The notes: generated from the sequence alone by a model not told the origin. Shown: positions 8,352-16,386, counted from the stretch's first letter. The stretch is DNA of 64,000 bases from Telluribacter roseus (GCF_017355915.2 NZ_JAFEUV020000005.1:248001-312000); one strand, 5' to 3'. Program-made: numbers and translations.

Positions 8352-9116
8352 TCATACGTAAATCATTTTACGGGTCATTCCTCCATCCACCATGAAGTTC
8401 TGGCCCGTTATGAAACTATTGCGGTCATCAAGCAGGAATATGATCATATTGGCAATATCCTCCGCACGTCCAACCCTCCCGGCTGGATGCTGCTCGTGAT
8501 CGGCTTCGGTCAGGTGTAACTCCTGGGCCGCTGCACTCTTCCGGATGGACGATACTTCGATCCAGCCGGGGCTAATGGTATTGACCCTCACTTTGGGTCC
8601 CAGGCTAATAGCCAAGGCATGCGTCAGAGAGTAAATACCACCCTTGGAGGCTGAGTAAGCCTCGGTATCTGCTTCGGACATGAAAGCTCTGGTTGAACAC
8701 ATATTGATAATACTACCCGACTGCTCCTGCAGGTAGGGAGCAGCATACTTGGCGCATAGAAAAGTACCCGTCAGATTAGTATCGATGACGGCCTTCCACT
8801 CATCTAGTTCTAATTCATGGATGGGTTTATTAGCCGAAATGGCCGCGTTGTTGATGAGGTAACTAGGGCTGCCTACTTCAGTAGCTGTTTTTTCGATCCA
8901 GGCTTTTACCTCTTTTTCAATGGCTACGCTGCCCTGGTACAGGTGAATACCGTCGGGCAGGAAGCTATTTTTCCACTCCTCAATCGCTTCCCGATCGTAC
9001 TCCAGAACAGAAACCCGGTACCCTTCGTGATGGAGGCGTTCGGTGACTACACGGCCAATTCCCTGGGCGCCTCCGGTGATCAGTACTACCGGGCTGTTCT
9101 CATTGTCTTTTAACAT
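8352..9116 (-). CDS. short-chain dehydrogenase/reductase
   Basis: A 254-residue cytosolic NAD(P)-dependent oxidoreductase of the classical SDR fold. Seen: the cofactor motif TGGAQGIG (about residue 14), NNAAIS (about 88), the catalytic Ser region (MCSTRA) and YSASK (about 152-156), then SPGWIE. Length is normal. The substrate cannot be inferred. It starts about 100 bases from the divergent deacetylase-like gene and ends 42 bases before the DUF4136 gene, so readthrough into that gene is possible. Confidence 0.8.
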   Translation of the reverse strand: MLKDNENSPVVLITGGAQGIGRVVTERLHHEGYRVSVLEYDREAIEEWKNSFLPDGIHLYQGSVAIEKEVKAWIEKTATEVGSPSYLINNAAISANKPIHELELDEWKAVIDTNLTGTFLCAKYAAPYLQEQSGSIINMCSTRAFMSEADTEAYSASKGGIYSLTHALAISLGPKVRVNTISPGWIEVSSIRKSAAAQELHLTEADHEQHPAGRVGRAEDIANMIIFLLDDRNSFITGQNFMVDGGMTRKMIYV

Positions 9117-9213
9117 TGGCTTACTTTATGTGTTTTTTGGAATAGTAGTGTGTGTACATGACCTATCGTACAGCAAAAAGGTTGTGCCAAGTTCTTAATT
9201 TACCCTCAGATCA

Positions 9214-10116
9214 ATGCTCAGAATCGCTTTTTGCCCGATTTATAGCCATCCTTTACCCGAAGGGCACCGCTTCCCCATGATTAAGTACGAGCTGATACAT
9301 GAGCAGCTCATCTACGAAGGTACCTGTACACCCGACAACTTTTTCTGTCCGGACGAGCTGGACGAGAAATGGATTACAGACATTCACGATGCCACCTACT
9401 GGGAAGACCTCAAGCACCAGCGACTGAGCCCCAGGATGGTCCGCAGGATCGGCTTTCCGCTGTCAGAGCAATTGGTAAAGCGGGAGATCATTATTGCGCA
9501 GGGGACGGTAGACTGCTGTGGATACGCCCGCCAGTACGGCGTCGCCATGAACGTAGCCGGAGGTACCCACCACGCCTATGCCGATAAGGGCGAGGGCTTT
9601 TGTTTGTTGAATGACGTGGCCATCGCCTCCAACTACCTGCTCAAGCAGGGGCTAGCCCAGCGCATCCTGATCATTGATCTGGATGTGCACCAGGGCAATG
9701 GTACGGCCGCCATCTTTCAGCAGGAGCCCAGGGTATTCACATTCTCCATGCACGGGAAAGACAACTACCCACTGCACAAGGAGCAATCGGACCTGGATAT
9801 ACCGCTACCTACCGGTACCGGTGATGAGGAGTACCTCGCCGTCCTGAGGCAGACCCTGCCGCGACTGTTTGAGGAGCACCAGCCCGACTTTGCCTTTTAT
9901 ATTTCGGGCGTGGATATACTGGGTACTGACAAGTTGGGACACCTGAAGGTCAGTCCGGATGGGTGTCGGCAGCGGGATGAGTTTGTATTTACTACCTGTC
10001 AGCAGTACGATATACCGGTAGTAGTATCTATGGGAGGAGGGTATTCGCCCCGTATCTCCCATATCGTGGAAGGTCACTGCAATACCTTTCGCGCCGCCCA
10101 AAAATTGTATTTTTAA
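9214..10116 (+). CDS. histone deacetylase-family hydrolase (AcuC/HDAC-like)
   Basis: A 300-residue cytosolic zinc hydrolase of the arginase/deacetylase fold. Seen: GGTHHA (H119, H120, the catalytic pair), the zinc ligands D157 and H159 in DLDVHQGNG, a third ligand D234 in SGVD, and GGGY (274-277) with the transition-state Tyr. All the hallmark residues are present, so it should be active on acetylated small molecules or proteins; bacterial members remove acetyl groups from polyamines, acetoin-related compounds or lysines, and this cannot be resolved here. It leads a run with the genes at 10178 and 10549. Confidence 0.85.
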   Translation: MLRIAFCPIYSHPLPEGHRFPMIKYELIHEQLIYEGTCTPDNFFCPDELDEKWITDIHDATYWEDLKHQRLSPRMVRRIGFPLSEQLVKREIIIAQGTVDCCGYARQYGVAMNVAGGTHHAYADKGEGFCLLNDVAIASNYLLKQGLAQRILIIDLDVHQGNGTAAIFQQEPRVFTFSMHGKDNYPLHKEQSDLDIPLPTGTGDEEYLAVLRQTLPRLFEEHQPDFAFYISGVDILGTDKLGHLKVSPDGCRQRDEFVFTTCQQYDIPVVVSMGGGYSPRISHIVEGHCNTFRAAQKLYF

Positions 10117-10177
10117 CGCTTTGGTGCTTGTTTTTTTAGAATTTTGCTTAAATTTTGCATGGATAACCCCTCTATAC

Positions 10178-10546
10178 ATGCAACTATCCCTGGTTGATCA
10201 TTTGCCAGAATTTGACAAACGGATCTTTCTGGATGTATTCGCCAAGATGACACTTGATCCTCGTACACGCCTACCGGTCCTCAAAACCATTGAAGGACAG
10301 TATGTTCCGTGTGAGCTGAAGGTACGGTGTGATCGGAAAGTTATTACCTGTTTTCCCGAAGGAACCATCTACAAGCTCGACGCCCGCCTGGTCCAGCACA
10401 AAGGGCGGAAGCCGTACTTCACGGCTATACGTAGTAAAAGTATCCAACGAGCCCTTGAATTTTTTGAACATAATCTGCAGCTCCAGAAGGGAGGAGGAAT
10501 ACCTCGCAAAAAGGTAAAGCCTAAAGCTGTTTTTGTTCCCCATTAA
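10178..10546 (+). CDS. hypothetical protein
   Basis: A 122-residue basic, soluble protein starting at MQLSLVDHL. An in-frame ATG further upstream (10121) would give an implausible hydrophobic N-terminus, so 10178 is preferred. The middle is beta-rich (YVPCELKVRCDRKVITCFPEG) and the C-terminus is Lys-rich (PRKKVKPKAV). No family is recognised. It lies 61 bases after the deacetylase-like gene and 2 bases before the PPC-domain gene, so it is part of the same transcript. Its role is unknown. Confidence 0.6.
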   Translation: MQLSLVDHLPEFDKRIFLDVFAKMTLDPRTRLPVLKTIEGQYVPCELKVRCDRKVITCFPEGTIYKLDARLVQHKGRKPYFTAIRSKSIQRALEFFEHNLQLQKGGGIPRKKVKPKAVFVPH

Positions 10547-10548
10547 GT

Positions 10549-11034
10549 ATGCGACAATTTCCCGGGATTATCCTACTGATAGTACACACTAGTTATTTTT
10601 TAGAAGCCATGGCCCAGGCACCGGTTGCCAGTACGAACATGCAGGTCTATTCGTTACGTCTCGAGCCCGGTGATGATCTCAAAAAGTCGCTGCACGCTTT
10701 TATCACAGCCAATCATATCGAAGCCGGTTTTATCGTGACAGGGGTAGGCAGCCTTACCCAGGTACACCTGCGCCTGGCCAATCAGGAACAGGGAGAGTAC
10801 TACCGGGGCCACTTCGAGATAGTTTCGCTGGTAGGTACCTTGTCGGTACATGGTTCGCACCTCCACGCCTCCGTTTCTGACTCTACCGGGCGTACCATTG
10901 GCGGGCACCTGCTGGACGGCAATCTGATATATACTACGGCCGAGTTGGTACTTGGCGTACTGCCGGATGTCAGGTACCTGCGGGAGCCCTGCCCCAAAAG
11001 CGGCTACAACGAACTGAAAGTATACAAAAAGTAA
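10549..11034 (+). CDS. secreted PPC (DUF296) domain protein
   Basis: The protein has 161 residues. Residues 1-23 look like a Sec signal peptide (GIILLIVHTSYFLEAMAQ). The rest is one PPC/DUF296 domain: EPGDDL, GFIVTGVGSL, a metal-site-like GSHLHASVSD and GGHLLDG. In plants this domain accompanies AT hooks; bacterial stand-alone members are cytosolic trimers of unclear function. Here no AT hook is present, and the signal peptide points to the periplasm, which is unusual. It is the last gene of the 9214-11034 operon, and its stop codon lies inside the terminator stem. Confidence 0.75.
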   Translation: MRQFPGIILLIVHTSYFLEAMAQAPVASTNMQVYSLRLEPGDDLKKSLHAFITANHIEAGFIVTGVGSLTQVHLRLANQEQGEYYRGHFEIVSLVGTLSVHGSHLHASVSDSTGRTIGGHLLDGNLIYTTAELVLGVLPDVRYLREPCPKSGYNELKVYKK

Positions 11035-11068
11035 GAGGCAACCGGTACACCGGTTGCCTCTTACTTTT
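11027..11068. terminator. bidirectional terminator overlapping the stop codon
   Basis: A perfect 20-bp stem (11027-11046 with 11049-11068) with a 2-base loop and A/T-rich feet. It covers the TAA of the PPC gene and lies 17 bases beyond the 3' end of the convergent DUF6580 gene. Confidence 0.8.
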
Positions 11069-11085
11069 ATGTCAAATCTGTTGAA

Positions 11086-11640
11086 TTAAGCTTCAACAGT
11101 ATCAAGTGCCGGAGCTTTGGTTTTCAGCCACTCAAAGCATCCCACCATCAGGGTAGTAAAGAACAGATCCCCCATTACCGTATTCAGGAACAGGTTACCA
11201 AAAATATCCTGCTGGTAAAACTGCAGACCCGCTACGTAGCTGGCGATAAGCCCCATGAATGTCTTAGGATAGAGACTGCCCGGGTGCATCCATACCGCAA
11301 AATTGGTGATCAGGAAGAACAGTACTGACGAGAGCGTAGAGGCAGCCAGAATCCGACCCACGGTGATCTTGCGAAGCAGTACCATACCCAGCACCACGAT
11401 CAGGATAAATGAGCCATACACAGCCCACATGGAGCTATGGAAGCCCAGGATCAGGTCACTCACCAGCATAGCCAGCAGAGGTACCACAAAAGCCCATGCC
11501 TTACGGGTGAAGTAAGCACCGCCAAATAGTGCCATGGCACCGATAGGAGTGAAGTTGAATGGATGGGGAACCAGTCGGCAAAGTGCCGCAGCCAGTACAA
11601 TAACCGCCAGCGTTACAAAACGTATATTCGTTACCTTCAT
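11086..11640 (-). CDS. DUF6580-like integral membrane protein
   Basis: The protein has 184 residues with five or six hydrophobic segments. CRLVPHPFNFTPIGAMALFG (about 21-40) is the signature of the DUF6580 family, compact membrane proteins resembling ECF-type substrate-binding subunits; the solute is unknown. Related genes in other Bacteroidota often sit near vitamin B12 genes, but I see no cobalamin riboswitch in the 230 bases upstream. The gene is single and ends against the terminator shared with the PPC gene. Confidence 0.65.
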   Translation of the reverse strand: MKVTNIRFVTLAVIVLAAALCRLVPHPFNFTPIGAMALFGGAYFTRKAWAFVVPLLAMLVSDLILGFHSSMWAVYGSFILIVVLGMVLLRKITVGRILAASTLSSVLFFLITNFAVWMHPGSLYPKTFMGLIASYVAGLQFYQQDIFGNLFLNTVMGDLFFTTLMVGCFEWLKTKAPALDTVEA

Positions 11641-11868
11641 GATCTGTTAAGTATAATAATGTTGTAAATATACAAGACAACACGCAAGGCTGCAAAACTG
11701 ACTACTCATCCTGCACAAAAAGTACATAAAAAGGGTGTATGGTCAGGTAGGCAACAGCCCGTACCTATGAACAGCAGGTAGGAGAAAATCAACCTGTATG
11801 ACGGGCTGAGAAAGACGGGCATAAGGAGAAGGAACGGTTATTTACTTTTAAATAGTATACGCTGTACG

Positions 11869-11876
11869 TATATTTG
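11869..11876 (+). promoter_or_regulatory. Bacteroidota -7 promoter box
   Basis: TATATTTG matches TAnnTTTG exactly. The expected -33 TTG position (about 11846-11848) reads TTT. It lies 30 bases before the ATG of the DinB gene, which supports the internal start at 11907 over the upstream alternative codon at 11874 that would overlap this box. Confidence 0.5.
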
Positions 11877-11906
11877 TCAAATTATTACCGAGTGAACGCT
11901 ACGATT

Positions 11907-12464
11907 ATGGATACTAAAGAAGAAATTCTGCGCATTATAGATCTCCTGAACGATACGTACGAAAGTGAGCAGGCCTGGCACGGACCGTCGGTGGTGGAGG
12001 TACTACGAGGCGTATCGCCCCGCATGGCGGAGGCCAAGTTGACCCACAATACCCACTCCATCGCTGAGATCGTCTTCCACATGACCACCTGGCGCATCTT
12101 TGTGGTACGGAAGCTACAGGGCGATGCGGCCTTTGATATCAAAACAAAGGAAAAGAACTGGAAGACATTCCCCATTGTGGATGAGATCGAGTGGGAGACC
12201 CTACAGATGGAGCTGAGCCTTTCGCAGGAAGAGCTGATCAGTGAAATTGAGAAAAAGGCGAGTGATATGTTCCTGGAAGATATTGTACCCGGACGTGACT
12301 ACACCTATTATACCATGATTCACGGGCTTATCCAGCATGACCTCTACCACGCCGGTCAGATCGCCTTGCTGAAGAAGGCGCTGACACTCAGCGTACCTGC
12401 CGATGATGATTTCAATAATTTCAGGGATAGCAGCAATTTTGATGACGACTTTGATGATTTTTAA
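11907..12464 (+). CDS. DinB-family putative metal-dependent hydrolase/transferase
   Basis: A 185-residue four-helix-bundle protein of the DinB/YfiT superfamily. Metal-site histidines are visible: H in IAEIVFHMTTW (about 65) and two in GLIQHDLYHAGQI (about 146-150). Members include thiol S-transferases and hydrolases, and the substrate here is unknown. The acidic C-terminal tail (DDDFNNF... DDFDDF) is notable. The ATG start is chosen because it sits at the usual distance from the promoter box at 11869. Confidence 0.75.
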   Translation: MDTKEEILRIIDLLNDTYESEQAWHGPSVVEVLRGVSPRMAEAKLTHNTHSIAEIVFHMTTWRIFVVRKLQGDAAFDIKTKEKNWKTFPIVDEIEWETLQMELSLSQEELISEIEKKASDMFLEDIVPGRDYTYYTMIHGLIQHDLYHAGQIALLKKALTLSVPADDDFNNFRDSSNFDDDFDDF

Positions 12465-12514
12465 TCAAATTTTAAGATCATTTTGTTTAATTGTAATTAA
12501 AATTTTCCAACTTT

Positions 12515-12606
12515 GCATTCAAGATAAGTTCAGCCGTCCTAGGCTGTTCTTTTAATGGTGTGGATATATGTCGGAAAGCCACTCGAGTTCTCGGGTGGCT
12601 TTTTTG
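12515..12606 (+). ncRNA. candidate small RNA
   Basis: After the DinB stop a promoter-like pair is present: TTG at 12483-12485 and CAACTTTG at 12508-12515 (one base off TAnnTTTG, 22-base gap). About 90 bases later a strong terminator stands at 12575. Between them are a small hairpin (CAGCC/GGCTG, 12531-12545) and the element AATGGTGTGGA (12554-12564), which recurs at 3566 and 3997. No peptide frame is evident. Alternatively this is only the DinB mRNA's 3' end. The family is unrecognised. Confidence 0.35.
12575..12606 (+). terminator. Rho-independent terminator
   Basis: A 13-bp stem with one G-U pair (12575-12587 with 12590-12602), a 2-base loop, and a T run to 12605. It ends the DinB transcript and/or the candidate small RNA. 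Confidence 0.8.
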
Positions 12607-12753
12607 TTTTCTATCCAGCCTCAATGGCAGCACCCTGATTTTATTCTTCTACTGGTTAAAATTTGATGATTGGTAACTAGTTGAAGACGTGTGTAGTACT
12701 CTGCTTTTATACCTGTAAGCCTTCCTGATAGTTACAACTTCCTATCAAATACA

Positions 12754-12784
12754 TTGAAGTCAGAGCGCCTTTTTTATATTTTTG
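12754..12784 (+). promoter_or_regulatory. promoter of the two-component operon
   Basis: TTG (12754-12756), a 20-base spacer, and TATTTTTG (12777-12784) fit the Bacteroidota consensus TTG-N20-TAnnTTTG exactly. The transcript would start near 12790, leaving about 20 bases before the ATG at 12810. This is the clearest promoter in the window. The rest of 12607-12753 shows nothing recognisable. Confidence 0.7.
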
Positions 12785-12809
12785 GCCGATTCCTGTCTAA
12801 CAAGCAATT

Positions 12810-13487
12810 ATGAGAGTACTTGTTGTTGAAGATGAGCCCAAGCTGGCTAGTTTTATTCAAAGAGGTCTTGAAGAGCAAACCTGGGAAGTAGAGGTGGCCT
12901 ACGACGGACGCATGGGGAAGTCGCTGGCGATGTCCAATCCGTATGATATCATTGTCATGGATATAAACCTGCCGGTTATCAACGGCTTTGATCTGACCGA
13001 GCAACTCCGCCAGGAGGGGATCACTACGCCCATCCTGATGCTGACAGCGCTGGGGACGGTGGAGGATAAGCTGCAGGGCTTTGATTCGGGGGCGGACGAC
13101 TACCTGGTGAAGCCATTTGAGTTCAGGGAGTTTCTGGCCAGACTAAAAGCACTTACCAGACGCGGATCGGTGACCGAGGGGAAGGTACATATGTTAAGAA
13201 TTTCGGATCTGGAGCTGAATCTGGACGAGCGCATAGCCCGTAGAGGAGGAAAGCAGATAGACCTGACGGCTAAGGAGTTTGCGCTGCTGGAGTACCTGAT
13301 GCGAAACCGCAACCGGGTAGTATCACGGATCGAGATAGCCGAGAAAGTATGGGATATCCATTTTGACACCGGCACCAATGTCATAGATGTATATATCAAC
13401 TTTCTGCGCAAAAAAGTTGATAAGGATTTTCCTTCAAAGCTTATTCATACTGTAGTAGGCATGGGCTATATATTCAAGGAAGAATGA
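12810..13487 (+). CDS. OmpR-family response regulator
   Basis: The protein has 225 residues. The receiver domain (1-118) has the acidic pocket (VVEDE), the phospho-acceptor D51 (VMDINLP), a Thr/Ala switch region (MLTALG) and the conserved Lys in YLVKPFEF (about 102). A winged-helix DNA-binding domain follows (about 130-223, ending VVGMGYIFKEE). It is a CusR/ArlR-like transcription factor controlled by the kinase encoded next, whose start codon overlaps this gene's end by 4 bases. The stimulus is unknown. Confidence 0.9.
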   Translation: MRVLVVEDEPKLASFIQRGLEEQTWEVEVAYDGRMGKSLAMSNPYDIIVMDINLPVINGFDLTEQLRQEGITTPILMLTALGTVEDKLQGFDSGADDYLVKPFEFREFLARLKALTRRGSVTEGKVHMLRISDLELNLDERIARRGGKQIDLTAKEFALLEYLMRNRNRVVSRIEIAEKVWDIHFDTGTNVIDVYINFLRKKVDKDFPSKLIHTVVGMGYIFKEE

Positions 13488-14848
13488 ACGTAAAAGTCCG
13501 CCTGACACTGATTTTTACCTTGATAGTTGCCTCTATCATGCTCATTTCCCGTATAGGGAGTTACTATTATTATGATCTGGACAGGGAGCAGCAGATTCTG
13601 TCCTACTTCAAAAAAAGAGCTATTACAATCGCTCAGCAGCTTAAATCCACCAATCAGGTACCCGATGCAGATAAGGAAGACGTCAACAAAATCCTTGGTA
13701 GTATGCTGCTGAGTGAACACATTAAAGTGTTCGATAGTAAAGATGAAGTTATTTTTGACAGCAGCGATGAACCGTTGCCCATTACCAGCCAGTTACTGGC
13801 ACAGGTACGGGATGGGCTCGATGTGAAGGTAAGGCAGGGAGATCTGGAGATAATTTTGATCAGGTATGTTCATCAGCCCAATCAACCGCCCTGGGTGGTG
13901 GCGTATGCTTCGGAACTGAATGTACTCAATAGGCATGACCGCTTACGTGATGTACTGGCTATTGGCTGGCTGATCAGCCTGATACTGGTAAGCTTTGCGG
14001 GGTGGCTGTTTGCGAGAGATGTGTTCAAGCCTGTTGCGGATATTACCAATCAGGTCAATAACATCTCCGCCGGGAATCTGAATAAGCGGCTAACAATAGG
14101 GCCGCAAAAGGATGAATTATCTGATCTGGCACAGACATTTAATCTCATGCTCAACCGGCTCGAACAGGCCTTTACCGCTCAAAAGAATTTCGTGTCTCAT
14201 GCTTCCCATGAATTACGTACTCCCCTGGCTGTGATTATGGGTGAAGTGGAGGTGACGCTACTGAAAGAACGATCACCAGCGGCCTATGAGGAGTCTCTTA
14301 CGCGGGTTCTTAACGAAGTTAGAAATCTAAACGATGTAGTAAATGGCCTTCTGGAACTGGCACGAGCCGAATCGGGAACTTCTGGTACATTTCAGAAAGT
14401 CAGGATTGATGAGGTACTATGGGACTCTCAGGCCCAGGTACTGCATAAAAATCCGGAGTATAAAGTAGAGATCCGGTACGAAAAAATCCCGGATAATGTA
14501 GAAGAGCTTCAGCTCATGGGAGACGAAACGTTACTGCGTACTGCCTTCACCAATCTGATGGACAATGCCTGTAAGTACTCCGGCAATCATAGGGTAGAGG
14601 TACTTCTGGAAGTAGGAGCAGATACCTTGAGTATACATTTTCAGGATCAGGGCGTAGGAATAAGTGAGGAACAGCTACCGCAGCTATTTAATACGTTTTA
14701 CAGGGGCTCCACTGCCCAGAATACCCCCGGATATGGTATAGGGTTGGCACTCGTCAAACGTATCATAGATATTCACCAGGGACAGATACATATAACTTCC
14801 CAGCCAGGTACCGGAAGTACCTTCACCGTCAAACTCCCTTTATTTTAA
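13484..14848 (+). CDS. membrane sensor histidine kinase
   Basis: The protein has 454 residues: TM1 (about 7-28), a periplasmic sensor region (30-155), TM2 (157-176), HAMP (178-232), the HisKA helix with phospho-acceptor H242 in SHASHELRTP, and the ATP-binding domain with N box (MDNACKYS), G1 (DQGVGI) and G2 (GYGIGLALVKR). All catalytic boxes are intact. It overlaps the response regulator by ATGA, so it should phosphorylate it. Its 3' 700 bases plus about 85 bases of flank are duplicated directly downstream. Confidence 0.9.
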   Translation: MNVKVRLTLIFTLIVASIMLISRIGSYYYYDLDREQQILSYFKKRAITIAQQLKSTNQVPDADKEDVNKILGSMLLSEHIKVFDSKDEVIFDSSDEPLPITSQLLAQVRDGLDVKVRQGDLEIILIRYVHQPNQPPWVVAYASELNVLNRHDRLRDVLAIGWLISLILVSFAGWLFARDVFKPVADITNQVNNISAGNLNKRLTIGPQKDELSDLAQTFNLMLNRLEQAFTAQKNFVSHASHELRTPLAVIMGEVEVTLLKERSPAAYEESLTRVLNEVRNLNDVVNGLLELARAESGTSGTFQKVRIDEVLWDSQAQVLHKNPEYKVEIRYEKIPDNVEELQLMGDETLLRTAFTNLMDNACKYSGNHRVEVLLEVGADTLSIHFQDQGVGISEEQLPQLFNTFYRGSTAQNTPGYGIGLALVKRIIDIHQGQIHITSQPGTGSTFTVKLPLF

Positions 14849-14934
14849 CTGGTTTTTAATCTGGTCTTAATTCCCTTTTAACGGCCCTTAGGTTATTTGC
14901 AACTTTGGACAATTGAACTGTCAAGTTAAAAAAG
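14145..14934 (+). repeat. tandem duplication, unit 1 (kinase core plus 3' flank)
   Basis: The unit runs from about codon 223 of the sensor kinase gene through the stop and some 85 bases of non-coding DNA (TAACTGGTTTTTAAT... to about 14934). Unit 2 (14935-15722) follows head to tail with an offset of 794 bases inside the gene, falling to 791 after a 1-codon deletion. Edges are approximate because both copies have diverged. Confidence 0.8.
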
Positions 14935-15639
14935 ATGCCTAAGTTTAACCGGTTCGAATTGGCAGTCATTGCACAAAAGAACTTCGTATCTTATGCCTCG
15001 CATGAATTGCGAACTCCGCTGGCTGTGATCATGGGTGAGTTGGAGGTGACACTACTTAAAGAACGATCACCAGAAGCTTATCAGGAGTCACTCACGCGCG
15101 TTCTGAATGAAGTCAGGAATCTGAACGATGTAGTGAACAGCCTTCTGGAGTTAGCACGCGCTGATTCTGGTACTTCAACTGCCTTACATAAAGTTAGAAT
15201 TGATGAGATACTATGGGAGGCTCAGGCCCAAGTATTGAATAAGAATCCGGAATATAAAGTAGAGATCCAGTTTGAAAATATGCCGGATAATGAAGAAGAT
15301 CTTCAGGTTATAGGAAACGAAATCCTACTGCGTACTGCCTTCACCAAATTGACGGATAATGCCTGTAAGTATTCGGACAACCATAGAGTGGAGGTACTTT
15401 TGGAAGTTGGAACTGATACCATTAGGGTACATTTTCAGCATCAGGGCGTAGGTAGTGAAGAACAGCTGCCGCAGCAGTTGACTACCTTTTACGGCGAATC
15501 AGCCGCCCAGGACACTCATAGCGATGGTTTAAGTTTAGTGCTTGTTAAACGCATCATTGATATTCACCAGGGGCAAATAGATATAACCTCCCGACCAGGG
15601 GCCGGAAGTACCTTCACCATCAGGCTCCCCTTAATTTAA
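14935..15639 (+). CDS. truncated histidine-kinase paralogue, probably ATP-dead
   Basis: A 234-residue soluble protein made only of the HisKA helix and an ATPase-like domain, closely similar to the C-terminal half of the kinase upstream. The phospho-acceptor His (H23 in ASHELRTP) is kept, and so is the N-box Asn (DNACKYS). The nucleotide site is damaged: G1 DQGVGI became HQGVGS, G2 GYGIGLAL became SDGLSLVL, and FYRGS became FYGES. There is no sensor, membrane segment or HAMP domain. The frame is intact over 705 bases, which hints at selection, for example as a phosphotransfer or dimerisation modulator. A decaying pseudogene is the alternative. Function is inferred only. Confidence 0.6.
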   Translation: MPKFNRFELAVIAQKNFVSYASHELRTPLAVIMGELEVTLLKERSPEAYQESLTRVLNEVRNLNDVVNSLLELARADSGTSTALHKVRIDEILWEAQAQVLNKNPEYKVEIQFENMPDNEEDLQVIGNEILLRTAFTKLTDNACKYSDNHRVEVLLEVGTDTIRVHFQHQGVGSEEQLPQQLTTFYGESAAQDTHSDGLSLVLVKRIIDIHQGQIDITSRPGAGSTFTIRLPLI

Positions 15640-15722
15640 CTGGTTTTTAATTCGGTCTTAATTCCCCTTTAACGGCGCTTTAGGTAATTTGTAACTGTAA
15701 AGAGCTAAACTGTCAGGTTATG
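14935..15722 (+). repeat. tandem duplication, unit 2
   Basis: The second copy of the unit, including the non-coding tail after the stop (TAACTGGTTTTTAAT again, then AACTGTCAGGTTA at about 15705-15718). Beyond 15722 similarity stops; the rest of the gap to 15929 shows nothing recognisable. Divergence is spread over the copy, so the duplication is not recent. Confidence 0.8.
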
Positions 15723-15929
15723 AATTAAACCTCTAGAGCAAGTACCGAATGGGTTGTGATGTCTCACGATCCGATCCAACTATTGCATTTCCGAACAAGC
15801 TGCCTTGAGCCATTCCTCTTACCCATTGTTCCGCACCAGGTGCTGACTATAAGTAATATTGGGGTTTACGAAAAGCCTGTAAGTGATGATTTGTAGTCAT
15901 TTCCTAATTAGTAACACCCAAAGATTAAA

Positions 15930-16262
15930 ATGCAGTTTCTGACCATACAAAAAAACAATAAAGTAGGGCTAGCCTACATACCCGAATTGTCCTATGAGCA
16001 GTTCTACGAGCAAGTACTGGACTACTTACAGGATCCCTCCAACCAGATAGTAAGCTACTACGGAATAAAGAAGAACGAACGTATAAGCATGTTCTGTGCA
16101 ATTGCCAACGACCAGACCGAGACTATTTATATAGCGAGCTACTCGGTTGCGGACGAGCCCGGAGTCGTGCTGGCGTCTCTTAGTCTGTTTCATCTGGATG
16201 CTTTTTACTTTGAATACCAGATTCAGAAAAAACTGGGAGTGCTTTTCAACTTTCCAAACTGA
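15930..16262 (+). CDS. hypothetical protein, faintly NuoC-like
   Basis: A 110-residue soluble protein. The first half is helical and acidic (YEQFYEQVLDYLQDP). The second half reads FCAIANDQTETIYIASY, LASLSLFHLDAFYFEYQIQ, KKLGVLF. This order resembles the NuoC/30-kDa domain of complex I and of group 4 hydrogenases, where a beta sheet is followed by an ERE-helix and a DLFGI-like turn, but the ERE residues are not conserved and no other hydrogenase gene is nearby. I treat it as unknown. It is a single gene ended by the terminator at 16352. Confidence 0.5.
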   Translation: MQFLTIQKNNKVGLAYIPELSYEQFYEQVLDYLQDPSNQIVSYYGIKKNERISMFCAIANDQTETIYIASYSVADEPGVVLASLSLFHLDAFYFEYQIQKKLGVLFNFPN

Positions 16263-16351
16263 TCAGGCTGGATATACAATACCGCGGGAGCAATCATAAA
16301 AGTAGTCCAATGAACAAATGATGCTGATTGAATAATCATAAAATACATAGG

Positions 16352-16386
16352 AAAGGGGGCTCCTGATTGGGAGCCCCCTTTTAATT
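16352..16386. terminator. bidirectional terminator
   Basis: GGGGGCTCC (16355-16363) pairs with GGAGCCCCC (16370-16378), with A3 before and T4 after. It serves the gene ending at 16262 (+) and touches the stop codon of the convergent MscS gene (-). Confidence 0.8.

Noticed and set aside
11641-11870. Cobalamin riboswitch upstream of the DUF6580 gene
   Set aside because: No B12-box-like sequence or long leader structure could be found on the minus strand.
14935-15639. Simple pseudogene call for the kinase paralogue
   Set aside because: The frame is intact over its full length with only in-frame changes, so it is listed as a gene, with pseudogene kept as an alternative.
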